Origin: Virgisporangium ochraceum | Lineage (GTDB): Bacteria; Actinomycetota; Actinomycetes; Mycobacteriales; Micromonosporaceae | NCBI RefSeq assembly: GCF_016863655.1 | Contig: NZ_BOPH01000143.1 | Span: forward strand, 45,237-109,236 | Reading direction: 5' to 3' | DNA: 64,000 bases | Shown: positions 41,251-47,621 of the stretch, in pieces | Position numbering within the stretch: position 1 is the first letter of the stretch | How the letters are laid out: every line of letters begins with the position of its first letter | Made by a program: the position numbers and the translations under genes | The notes under the pieces: generated by a model | What the model was told of the DNA's origin: nothing | The model's database searches: none | What the model saw: only the letters and a program-made list of their open reading frames with translations

Positions 41251-42360
41251 TCAGTTGCGGGCCGTGCCCGGGGTGACGACGACCGCGTCACCGGCCAGGG
41301 CGCGGCCGGGACGCAGCGAGCCGTCGCCGACCAGGTACCACACCTCGGTGCCGCCCGGTCCGTTGCGGACGAAGGCCCGGCCGTCGGCACCGACGCCGAG
41401 CACGGACCAGCGTCCCGTGCCGGGCCCGGCGAGGTCGAACCGGCTGACGCCACCCGGCGAGCCGGCCCCGGAGCTGCTGTCAGGTCCCGGGAACCGCAGG
41501 ACGGCGACCGGCCCGTTCGACGCGTCCAGCACCACGATGTCGTAGCCGGAGCCGCTGAAGCGCAGGCTCGTCGGTTCGATCCGCTCCCCCGGGCGCAGGT
41601 GGGCCGCGGCCTCGACGGTGAACCACCGCTCGATCGTGCCCGCCGGGTTCGACAGGCCCGCCTCGACCCGGGTCCCGGACGGGAGGTCGGGGCGGATCGT
41701 CAGCAGCTCCGCGGGCGACCGCACGCCGACGATGTCGTGACCGGGCCAGGCGGCGACCTCGGTCGTCCCGCCCCCGACGTCCGGGCCGCCGTTGGCGGGT
41801 GCGCCGGTCGATCCGCCGCCGGGCGGCCCGGTACCGGGCCATGCGGCGCCATCGGGCGGGCCGCCGACGCGGAGCAGGACGAACGCCTCCGGCCGCCCGT
41901 CGCGGACCTCGGCGAGCAGCAGCTGCGACGAGTCCGGCGTCCAGGCCCAGGCCTGCAGGCGGCGGTCCACCGCGTCGCTGCCGCTGCGGTGCTCGGCGTG
42001 GCCGAGGAGGTCGCGGACGACGAAGCCGGTTCCCAGCGGGTAGCCGAGCCAACGCCCGTCCGGCGACAGCGTGACCTCACGCGTCGAGGAAGCGTCGGTG
42101 GGTACCTCGAACTCGCGGCCGTCGAGGAACAGGACCACGGGGCGGCAGCCCTGCACGCACGCGTACACGAGCTCGGCCCGGCTGAGGACGCCGTCGGGCA
42201 GGGGGGCGACCGACGGTACGGAGTCGGGCGGCGTGGCCACCTGTTCGCCGTCGCGCGACGGGTACCTCGCGGCGACGACCACGATCAGCACGGCGAGCAC
42301 GAGCGAGCCGACCAGCCACCCGTCGCGTCGCCACCGCACACCCAGGACCATGACGCGCAT
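41251..42360 (-). CDS. Membrane-anchored protein with propeller-like repeats, unknown function
   Basis: 369 residues. One N-terminal membrane segment (~14-32), then an extracellular domain with WD/TolB-like strands (VTLSPDGRWLGY, AWTPDSSQLLLAE, WSVLGVGADGRAFV) and a Gly/Pro-rich linker. Probably an anchored beta-propeller. No family recognised. Located downstream of the large tRNA run on the same strand, so it may receive read-through transcription. Confidence 0.65.
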   Translation of the reverse strand: MRVMVLGVRWRRDGWLVGSLVLAVLIVVVAARYPSRDGEQVATPPDSVPSVAPLPDGVLSRAELVYACVQGCRPVVLFLDGREFEVPTDASSTREVTLSPDGRWLGYPLGTGFVVRDLLGHAEHRSGSDAVDRRLQAWAWTPDSSQLLLAEVRDGRPEAFVLLRVGGPPDGAAWPGTGPPGGGSTGAPANGGPDVGGGTTEVAAWPGHDIVGVRSPAELLTIRPDLPSGTRVEAGLSNPAGTIERWFTVEAAAHLRPGERIEPTSLRFSGSGYDIVVLDASNGPVAVLRFPGPDSSSGAGSPGGVSRFDLAGPGTGRWSVLGVGADGRAFVRNGPGGTEVWYLVGDGSLRPGRALAGDAVVVTPGTARN

Positions 42361-42419
42361 CAGCCTACCGGGCAACTCCACAGTGGATGGTCCGCGCCGG
42401 CGGCGGTTCCGGGCGCCAG

Positions 42420-42492
42420 AAGCCGTAGTCGGAATCGAACCGACAGCCATCCGCTTTGCAGGCGGAGCCCTTGACCACTCGGGCATACGGCT
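42420..42492 (-). tRNA. tRNA-Cys(GCA)
   Basis: Perfect acceptor AGCCGTA/TACGGCT, anticodon loop CTGCAAA, T-arm GTCGG TTCGATT CCGAC. Last tRNA of run B. Confidence 0.93.
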
Positions 42493-42502
42493 GTGACACG
42501 CG

Positions 42503-42584
42503 TGCGCGTCCCTGGTGTCGATCCAGGTGTGCCCGGGGGCGACGGCTTTACAGGCCGCTGGACGTGCCGACGTCCACGACGCGC
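42503..42584 (-). tRNA. tRNA-Tyr(GTA), divergent
   Basis: Perfect acceptor GCGCGTC/GACGCGC, anticodon loop CTGTAAA, variable arm of ~14 nt as in class II Tyr. The T-loop is ATCGACA, with A in place of the near-invariant T54. Unusual D-arm. Confidence 0.8.
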
Positions 42585-42588
42585 GTGG

Positions 42589-42661
42589 GGTGTCCGACCG
42601 GACTCGAACCGGCACCTTCCGGCATCACAAACCGGCGCCCTACCAGTTGGGCCACGGACAC
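42589..42661 (-). tRNA. tRNA-His(GTG)
   Basis: Acceptor GTGTCCG/CGGACAC, anticodon loop TTGTGAT, C73 and a G at -1 (42662) as required for His. Confidence 0.95.
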
Positions 42662-42673
42662 CATGTACTGACG

Positions 42674-42746
42674 CTCCGGTGCCCGGGCTCGAACCGGGAC
42701 CTGCGCGGTTAACAGCCGCGTGCCCTGCCAATTGGGCGACACCGGA
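42674..42746 (-). tRNA. tRNA-Asn(GTT)
   Basis: Acceptor TCCGGTG/CACCGGA, anticodon loop CTGTTAA, T-loop TTCGAGC, G73. Confidence 0.95.
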
Positions 42747-42756
42747 ATGACGTGCG

Positions 42757-42831
42757 TAGCGCGGACGGGCCTCGAACCCGCAACGTTCCTGGGTGAAAGC
42801 CAGGTGACTCTTCCTATTCGTCCACCGCGCC
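42757..42831 (-). tRNA. tRNA-Glu(TTC)
   Basis: Acceptor GGCGCGG/CCGCGCT with G1-T72 wobble, anticodon loop CTTTCAC, D-stem of 3 bp with AATAGG loop. The only tRNA of the set with T34. Confidence 0.9.
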
Positions 42832-42851
42832 GGGTGGTGCTGGTGCGTGCG

Positions 42852-42925
42852 TGCTCCGGGCGCGGTTCGAACGCGCGGCCTCCGCTGTGTCGGAGCGGCG
42901 CTCTACCAGGCTGAGCTACCGGAAC
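42852..42925 (-). tRNA. tRNA-Val(GAC) with C33
   Basis: Acceptor GTTCCGG/CCGGAGC, normal D and T arms. Anticodon loop CCGACAC has C in place of the nearly universal T33. Confidence 0.9.
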
Positions 42926-42950
42926 CCCTGCTGTCGTGCTTCTGCTGTCG

Positions 42951-43024
42951 TGGCGGGAGAGGGAGTCGAACCCACAGCCGCGCGGCTTATGAGACCGGCC
43001 AGTTACCGTTACAAGCATCCCGCT
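42951..43024 (-). tRNA. tRNA with CAT anticodon (Met or Ile2), degenerate
   Basis: Anticodon loop CTCATAA. Acceptor AGCGGGA/TCCCGCC leaves A1-C72 unpaired; the anticodon stem, D-stem and T-stem each have a mismatch. Isotype cannot be fixed by eye; it may be decaying or specialised. Confidence 0.7.
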
Positions 43025-43059
43025 TCGGCCCTCCACGGACGGTTCCGTCGGAGGGCGAG

Positions 43060-43131
43060 TACGCCGCCGGGGACTTGAACCCCGAACCCACTGCTTAAGA
43101 GGCAGTCGCTCTGCCGTTGAGCTAGCGGCGC
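43060..43131 (-). tRNA. tRNA-Lys(CTT)
   Basis: Acceptor GCGCCGC/GCGGCGT with G1-T72, anticodon loop CTCTTAA, T-arm CGGGG TTCAAGT CCCCG. Confidence 0.93.
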
Positions 43132-43136
43132 ATGAG

Positions 43137-43210
43137 TCCCGTCGGCAGGAGTCGAACCTGCTGCTTCCGTGTCATCAGCACGGCGCCCTTACCACTCGGG
43201 CCACGACGGG
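43137..43210 (-). tRNA. tRNA-Ile(GAT)
   Basis: Acceptor CCCGTCG/CGACGGG, anticodon loop CTGATGA, A73. Confidence 0.94.
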
Positions 43211-43222
43211 TGGATCCTGTTG

Positions 43223-43309
43223 CGGAGGCTGGGAGATTCGAACTCCCGACAGAAGATGTCTCCTGTTACGGATTAGCAGTCCGCTGCCTTACCACTCGGC
43301 CAAACCTCC
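43223..43309 (-). tRNA. tRNA-Ser(GCT)
   Basis: Acceptor GGAGGTT/AGCCTCC, anticodon loop CTGCTAA, long class II variable arm, G73. Confidence 0.95.
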
Positions 43310-43312
43310 CCG

Positions 43313-43340
43313 CTCCTGCCCGCCCCCCGACGGGCAGGAG
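43313..43340. terminator. Hairpin inside tRNA run B
   Basis: Perfect 10-bp stem CTCCTGCCCG / CGGGCAGGAG with an 8-nt C-rich loop between tRNA-Asp and tRNA-Ser. Either an internal terminator or a processing signal. Confidence 0.55.
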
Positions 43341-43344
43341 TTGG

Positions 43345-43416
43345 CGCCCCGTACCGGGATTGAACCGGCGACCTCGCGCTCGACAGGCGCTTGCTCTCCC
43401 ACTGAGCTAACAGGGC
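43345..43416 (-). tRNA. tRNA-Asp(GTC)
   Basis: Acceptor GCCCTGT/ACGGGGC, anticodon loop CTGTCGA, G73. Confidence 0.94.
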
Positions 43417-43467
43417 TGGGCCAACAGGGCTTGCTCCGGCCGCAACCTGCGCCGCGGCCGTCGTACG

Positions 43468-43540
43468 TACCCGGAGCGCGATTCGAACGCGCAACCTCAC
43501 CGTTCTGAGCGGTGCGCCTCTGCCGTTGGGCCACCCGGGC
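43468..43540 (-). tRNA. tRNA with CAG anticodon (Leu) but short variable loop
   Basis: Acceptor GCCCGGG/TCCGGGT with two G-T pairs, anticodon loop CTCAGAA, T-arm GCGCG TTCGAAT CGCGC, A73. The variable loop is only ~5 nt; bacterial tRNA-Leu is normally class II with a long variable arm. Confidence 0.85.
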
Positions 43541-43553
43541 TTGCCTTGCCACG

Positions 43554-43626
43554 CTGCGAGCGGAGGACTCGAACCTCCAACCTTCCGGTTCAGAGCCGGA
43601 CGTGCCGCCAGTTGCACCAGCTCGCA
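43554..43626 (-). tRNA. tRNA-Gln(CTG)
   Basis: Acceptor TGCGAGC/GCTCGCA, anticodon loop CTCTGAA, G73. Confidence 0.95.
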
Positions 43627-43644
43627 ATGACTGTGTCTGGCCGC

Positions 43645-43681
43645 CCGGCCGGCAGGTCCCCCCGTGGAACCCGCCGGCCGG
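43645..43681 (-). terminator. Hairpin after the HNH gene
   Basis: Perfect 9-bp stem CCGGCCGGC / GCCGGCCGG around a 19-nt loop, starting 4 nt after the HNH stop and before tRNA-Gln. Likely partial terminator separating the two halves of run B. Confidence 0.6.
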
Positions 43682-43684
43682 ACC

Positions 43685-44125
43685 TCAGCGCAGGTACATC
43701 GCCACCCAGGTGGGGACCGTCGGAACGGTCCGCAGGGGCATGCGTGCCTCGGACGGAGTCCGGTCACCCTTGCGCTGGTTGCAGCCGCCGCAGGCGGCCA
43801 CCGTGTTGAGCCAGCTGTTGGCGCCACCGCGCGAGCGCGGTAGCACGTGGTCGATCGTCGATGCCGCCCGGCCGCAGTAGGCGCACGTGCGCCGGTCACG
43901 GACCAGGACACCGGCCCGCGACCACGCCGGGCCGCGGCTGTGCCGCCAGCGCGTGACGACGTACGACACCAGCCGGACGACCGTCGGCACCGGGTAGACG
44001 CCGATGAGCCGGTCGGGCTTCGACTCGTGAATCTCGGCGACCCGCCGTACCAGCATCCGCACGGCGTGGCGGACACTGACCCGGTGCAGTGGGCCGAGGT
44101 CGGCGTTGAGAACGAGCACGTCCAC
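43685..44125 (-). CDS. HNH endonuclease within tRNA array
   Basis: 146 residues. C-terminal HNH/McrA-type nuclease: CAYCGR zinc knuckle, STIDHVLPRSRGGANSWLNTVAAC with catalytic His, then CGGCNQRKGDRTP. The N-terminal part VLNADLGPLHRVSVRHAVRML is the conserved lead-in of an actinobacterial HNH family. GTG 44125 has AGGAGG 5-6 nt upstream. Lies between tRNA-Gly and tRNA-Gln on the same strand. Possible roles: homing/mobility of the array or a linked defence function; not decided by sequence. Confidence 0.92.
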   Translation of the reverse strand: MDVLVLNADLGPLHRVSVRHAVRMLVRRVAEIHESKPDRLIGVYPVPTVVRLVSYVVTRWRHSRGPAWSRAGVLVRDRRTCAYCGRAASTIDHVLPRSRGGANSWLNTVAACGGCNQRKGDRTPSEARMPLRTVPTVPTWVAMYLR

Positions 44126-44171
44126 CGGATCCTCCTTCCACGTCGTGTGATCGGTGGGACTGGACTTCAGG

Positions 44172-44245
44172 AGCGGCAGCCGGGACTCGAACCCGGGACC
44201 TCGACGATGGCAACGTCACGCTCTGGCCAACTGAGCTACAACCGC
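44172..44245 (-). tRNA. tRNA-Gly(GCC)
   Basis: Acceptor GCGGTTG/CTGCCGC with one T-T mismatch, anticodon loop TTGCCAT, T-arm CCGGG TTCGAGT CCCGG. Confidence 0.92.
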
Positions 44246-44256
44246 ATGGAACTGCG

Positions 44257-44330
44257 TGGACCTGGACGGATTCGAACCGTCGACCCCCGGTCTGCCGAAC
44301 CGGTGCGCTACCAGGCTGCGCCACAAGCCC
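44257..44330 (-). tRNA. tRNA-Ala(GGC) with C33
   Basis: Acceptor GGGCTTG/CAGGTCC with three G-T pairs counting 3, 4-7 region wobble, anticodon loop TCGGCAG. C33 replaces T33. The acceptor has no G3-T70 at the usual pattern except G3-T70 itself, which is present and is the Ala identity pair. Confidence 0.88.
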
Positions 44331-44433
44331 ATCGGAGCCCCGGCTGGTATTCCGGGGCCCGCAAAGAATTCTGAAAGACCATCCACTGTGGAGTTGTCAA
44401 TTATCAATTCCTGCATTTGAGCAGGATGAATCG

Positions 44434-44507
44434 CACGGGCGGCAGGAATTGAACCCACAACCGACGGCTTTGGAGGCCGCTGCTCTACCGAGTTGAGCTA
44501 CACCCGT
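44434..44507 (-). tRNA. tRNA-Trp(CCA)
   Basis: Acceptor ACGGGTG/CGCCCGT, anticodon loop CTCCAAA, G73. First tRNA of run B, just after the terminator at 44558. Confidence 0.95.
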
Positions 44508-44557
44508 ATGTATGCGTGCTGTTCAGATGGCTGTTCGTAGGGCCGTTCACGTGCAAA

Positions 44558-44592
44558 GAAAAACCGCCCGGTCCCTGTGCGGGGCGGGCGGT
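44558..44592 (-). terminator. Terminator/attenuator upstream of tRNA run B
   Basis: On the minus strand ACCGCCCG / CGGGCGGT stem followed by TTTTTCTTT, a canonical intrinsic terminator. It sits 21 nt after the stop of the 62-residue ORF and ~50 nt before tRNA-Trp. Related to the hairpin at 32061-32098. Confidence 0.8.
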
Positions 44593-44613
44593 GCGTAGAG
44601 CGCTGGTATGCGT

Positions 44614-44802
44614 CTACGGGCACCTCCGGCCCGTGCCGAGGTACTTGCCACTGCTGTTGAGGTCGATGCCGTTCAGTGCGAGGCCGTTCAGTGCGAGGCC
44701 GTCCAGTTCGATGGTGATGGCGGCCGGACCGGCATTCGCCCAGGCGACGTCGCCGCACGGCCATAGCCGCTGCGGTTCGGTCGAGGCGCGATGCCCGAAC
44801 AT
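44614..44802 (-). CDS. 62-residue candidate leader peptide using all 20 amino acids
   Basis: ATG 44802 has GGAG 7 nt upstream. The peptide starts MFGHRASTEPQRLWPCGDV and in 62 residues uses all 20 amino acids, including two Trp, two Cys, His, Gln, Phe, Tyr and Lys once each. Every anticodon in the two tRNA runs finds a matching codon in it (Met only as the start codon). The 3' part has a 15-bp tandem repeat encoding LALNG twice, and the stop codon lies in a small hairpin (44616-44634). Promoter upstream, terminator and tRNAs downstream. I infer a ribosome-stalling leader that senses tRNA supply; a conserved small protein is the alternative. Confidence 0.6.
   Translation of the reverse strand: MFGHRASTEPQRLWPCGDVAWANAGPAAITIELDGLALNGLALNGIDLNSSGKYLGTGRRCP
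44668..44712 (-). repeat. 15-bp tandem repeat in leader ORF
   Basis: Two exact copies of GCCGTTCAGTGCGAG (plus-strand reading) and a third degenerate copy, encoding LALNG-type units in the 62-residue ORF. Could form alternative RNA pairings. Confidence 0.7.
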
Positions 44803-44865
44803 AGCCAACTCCATTCTCTACAGAAGTTCTCGCCTGAATCTCTTCGTCTCGCTTGGTGCCGTTCT

Positions 44866-44895
44866 AAGGTAGGGCGCCACCCACACTCAAGGCAA
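44866..44895 (-). promoter_or_regulatory. Promoter of leader/tRNA module B
   Basis: On the minus strand -35 TTGCCT (44890-44895), 18-bp spacer, -10 TACCTT (44866-44871). GTGGCGCCC precedes the -10 box as in module A. The flanking interval to 44937 is AT-richer than the genome average and otherwise empty. Confidence 0.6.
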
Positions 44896-44937
44896 GCCTT
44901 TTTGATCGATGGCACGAAATCGCGATGAATGCGCCCG

Positions 44938-45669
44938 TCAGTCCACAGTGGAGGATTCGGAGTAGCCGCCGCCGAGATATGCCCGCTGCACGCGGTCGTC
45001 GCCCGCGAGCTCGGCCGGAGTTCCCTTCGTGGCGATGCGGCCGCGGTCCATCACCGCCACCCGGTCGGCCACCCGGAACGCGGCCCGCGCGTTCTGCTCC
45101 ACCAGCAGGATCGCGAGGCCCGCCTCGTCACGCAGCCGCGCGAGCGCGGCGAAGATCTCGGCGACGAGGCGGGGCGCCAGGCCGACGCTGGGCTCGTCGA
45201 GCACCAGCACCTTCGGTCCGGCCATCAGGCCGCGGCCGATCACCACCATCTGCTGCTCGCCGCCCGACAGCGTCCCGGCCGGCTGCGCCAGCCGGGAACG
45301 CAGGCGCGGGAACAGGTCCAGCACCCGGTCGCGGTCGTCGGTGAGGCGCGAGGAACGCCGCGTCCAGCCGCCGAGGGCGAGGTTGTCGGCGACCGTCAGG
45401 CTCGGGAACACCAGGCGGTTCTCGGGGACGTGCGCCAGCCCGGCCGCGGCCACCTTCTCCGCCCGCAGGCCGGTGACCGCACGTCCGTCCACGGTCACCC
45501 GGCCCGACGACGGCCGGATGAGGCCCGACACCGCGCGCAGCACGGTGGTCTTGCCGGCGCCGTTCGCGCCGATGACCGCGAGCAGGTCACCCGCGGGCAC
45601 GTCGAGGTCGATCCCGTGCAGGACCCGCAAATTGTCGTACCCGGCGTGCAGGCTCTCCACGTGAAGCAT
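44938..45669 (-). CDS. livF: Branched-chain amino acid ABC transporter ATPase LivF
   Basis: 243 residues. Walker A GANGAGKTT, signature LSGGEQQM, Walker B VLVLDEPSVGLAP, H-loop LLVEQN. The LAHVPENRLVFPSLTVADNL block is typical of LivF. Last gene of the liv operon; its start overlaps the LivM-LivG stop (TAATG). The final codons contain a TCCACAGTGGA palindrome. Powers uptake of Leu/Ile/Val or a related amide/urea-type substrate with its neighbours. Confidence 0.93.
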   Translation of the reverse strand: MLHVESLHAGYDNLRVLHGIDLDVPAGDLLAVIGANGAGKTTVLRAVSGLIRPSSGRVTVDGRAVTGLRAEKVAAAGLAHVPENRLVFPSLTVADNLALGGWTRRSSRLTDDRDRVLDLFPRLRSRLAQPAGTLSGGEQQMVVIGRGLMAGPKVLVLDEPSVGLAPRLVAEIFAALARLRDEAGLAILLVEQNARAAFRVADRVAVMDRGRIATKGTPAELAGDDRVQRAYLGGGYSESSTVD

Positions 45670-47621
45670 TACTCCCCCTGCACCACGGAACGCGCGATCG
45701 GGTCCGCCGCCGCCTGCTCCTCCTCGATGCCCAGGTACGCGGCCACGACGGCGGGGTCGTGGCGCACCTCGGCCGGCCCGGCGAGGGCGATGAGGCGGCC
45801 GTCGTCCAGCACGGCGACGCGGTCGGCCAGGGCGAGCACGGCCTCCACGTCGTGCTCCACGAGCACGATCGCCATGCCGCCGGCGCGCAGCCGTCGCAGC
45901 AGGCGGGCCAGGTCCAGCCGTTCGCCGCCGGAGAGGCCGGCCAGCGGCTCGTCGAGCAGCAGGAGGTCGGGTTCCAGCGCGAGCGCGCGGGCGATCTCCA
46001 GCAGCCGCTGCTGCCCGAACGGCAGGTCGGCCGCGGGCCTGTCGGCAACCCCGGAAAGCCCCACGAGAGAGAGGAAGTCGTCGGTCGACCGGTGAATCGC
46101 GCGCTCCTCCGCCCGCGCCGGCAGCACCATCGCGCCGCGGGCCAGGCCTGCCGTCCCGCGCAGGTGCCGGCCGACGGCCACGTTGCCGCGCACGGTCGTG
46201 GACCGGAAGATCTGCAGGTTCTGGAAGGTGCGCGTCGCACGGGCACGCGCGAACACGTGCGGCTTGCGTCCGTCGATGCGCGCGCCGTGCAGCCGCACGC
46301 TCCCGGACGACGGGGCGAGCACCCCACTGACGATGTTGAAGCACGTCGTCTTCCCGGCCCCGTTCGGCCCGATCAACCCGAAGATCTCCCCTGCACGCAC
46401 CTCGAACGACACGTCGTCCACGGCCGTGACCCCACCGAAGCGCCGCACGAGGTGGTCGACCTCGAGCAGCACCTCCCCGGGTGCCGGCCGGCCGTCACGG
46501 GTCAGCAGCGGCGGCAGGTCCGCTGTGTCCACTGTGGACCCACCGGCCGGCGTGTCGGAGCTCCGCGTGTCGGAGCCAGCCGCGGCGCCCCGGTCAGTGC
46601 CGTCCCCGGGGGCCGGGCGGCCCGGTGGGCGGTCGGAGGCCGGAGCGGAGGCGCGCGCGGAAAGGCGCGCCGAGACACGCGCGGACACGCGGCGGAACAG
46701 GCCGTAGATGCCGCCCGGCAGGAACAGGATCACCACGGTCAACACGATGCCGAACCCGATGAGCTGCACCTCCCCCACCGCGTCGGGGACGATCTGCGGG
46801 ATCAGGTCGCGCAGGCCCTCGTCGAGGAACTCGACGGTGAAGGCGCCCAGCACGGCGCCCCACACGCTGCCGGTGCCGCCCAGCACGGCCATCAGCAGGA
46901 ACTCCACCGACAGGGGGAAGTTGGCCGCGCCCGGGTTCACCACGGTGATCCAGTGGACGTAGGCCACGCCGGCCAGGCCCGCGTACCCGGCGGAGAGCAC
47001 GAACACCTGCAGCCGCAGGCGGTACGTGTCGGCGCCGAGGCACTCGGCGGCCACCTCGGAGTCGTTGATGGCGCCGAGGGCGCGGCCGATGCGTCCGACG
47101 ACGATGTTGCGGGCCAGCAGCAGGGCGACCAGCACCACCGGGGCGAGAAGCCAGAAGTACTCGGCGGCGCTGTCGTAGCGGCGGCCGCCGAACTCCGGCT
47201 TCGGCACGCCGTAGATGCCCGACGTCGCGCCCAGGTACTCCGACTCGGTGGCGGCGACCGTCACGATGATGCCCAGGCCCAGGGTCGCCAGGGCCAGGTA
47301 GTGCCCGCGCAGGCGCAGCAGCGGCAGGCCCACCAGCAGGCCGACGAGCATCGCCATGCCGACCGCACCGACCGACGCGGGCACCATCGGCACCTCGTAG
47401 CGGGTCACGAGCACGGCCTGCGTGTAGGCGCCGACGGCGAAGAACGCGGCCTGGCCGAGATTGACCTGCCCGGCGAGTCCCATCAGCAGCGACAGCCCGA
47501 TCGCCGCCAGCGAGTAGATGAGCGCGTACACGCCGACGTTGACCACCGGGTCGGGCGCGACGAGCGGGAACACGGCCAGGAACACGGCGAACAGGCCGAA
47601 GCTCCACAGTGGACCCCGCAT
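45669..47621 (-). CDS. LivM-LivG fusion: permease plus ATPase
   Basis: 650 residues. Residues 1-~310 are a LivM-type inner-membrane permease (about nine membrane segments; GLAGQVNLGQAAFFAVGAY, GALGAINDSEVAAECLG). Then a low-complexity Ser/Ala/Arg/Pro linker (~315-390), then a LivG ATPase with GPNGAGKTT, LPFGQQRLLEIARAL and LLLLDEPLAG. Fusion replaces the usual two genes and fixes 1:1 stoichiometry. The linker contains SARVSARLSARASA repeats and a TCCACTGTGGA palindrome. ATGA overlap with livH. Confidence 0.92.
   Translation of the reverse strand: MRGPLWSFGLFAVFLAVFPLVAPDPVVNVGVYALIYSLAAIGLSLLMGLAGQVNLGQAAFFAVGAYTQAVLVTRYEVPMVPASVGAVGMAMLVGLLVGLPLLRLRGHYLALATLGLGIIVTVAATESEYLGATSGIYGVPKPEFGGRRYDSAAEYFWLLAPVVLVALLLARNIVVGRIGRALGAINDSEVAAECLGADTYRLRLQVFVLSAGYAGLAGVAYVHWITVVNPGAANFPLSVEFLLMAVLGGTGSVWGAVLGAFTVEFLDEGLRDLIPQIVPDAVGEVQLIGFGIVLTVVILFLPGGIYGLFRRVSARVSARLSARASAPASDRPPGRPAPGDGTDRGAAAGSDTRSSDTPAGGSTVDTADLPPLLTRDGRPAPGEVLLEVDHLVRRFGGVTAVDDVSFEVRAGEIFGLIGPNGAGKTTCFNIVSGVLAPSSGSVRLHGARIDGRKPHVFARARATRTFQNLQIFRSTTVRGNVAVGRHLRGTAGLARGAMVLPARAEERAIHRSTDDFLSLVGLSGVADRPAADLPFGQQRLLEIARALALEPDLLLLDEPLAGLSGGERLDLARLLRRLRAGGMAIVLVEHDVEAVLALADRVAVLDDGRLIALAGPAEVRHDPAVVAAYLGIEEEQAAADPIARSVVQGE

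Larger units (their letters stand above)
38748..47613. repeat. Six copies of the palindrome TCCACWGTGGA
   Basis: Exact copies start at 38748, 42377, 44382, 44942, 46528 and 47603, none elsewhere in the window. Three lie inside genes (macrodomain, LivF, LivM-LivG), others between genes or at gene starts. Span given covers the cluster, not a continuous element. Confidence 0.7.

Noticed and set aside
42503..42584. Reading this tRNA as Thr(TGT)
   Set aside because: Proper 7-nt loop numbering (C32-T33-G-T-A) gives GTA, so Tyr, and the long variable arm agrees.
42420..43626. CRISPR array, suspected from regularly spaced repeated elements
   Set aside because: The regular spacing comes from consecutive tRNA genes; there are no identical repeats.
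44372..44400. Promoter with a perfect -35 TTGACA on the minus strand before tRNA-Ala
   Set aside because: No acceptable -10 box at 16-19 bp spacing; left out as a feature.
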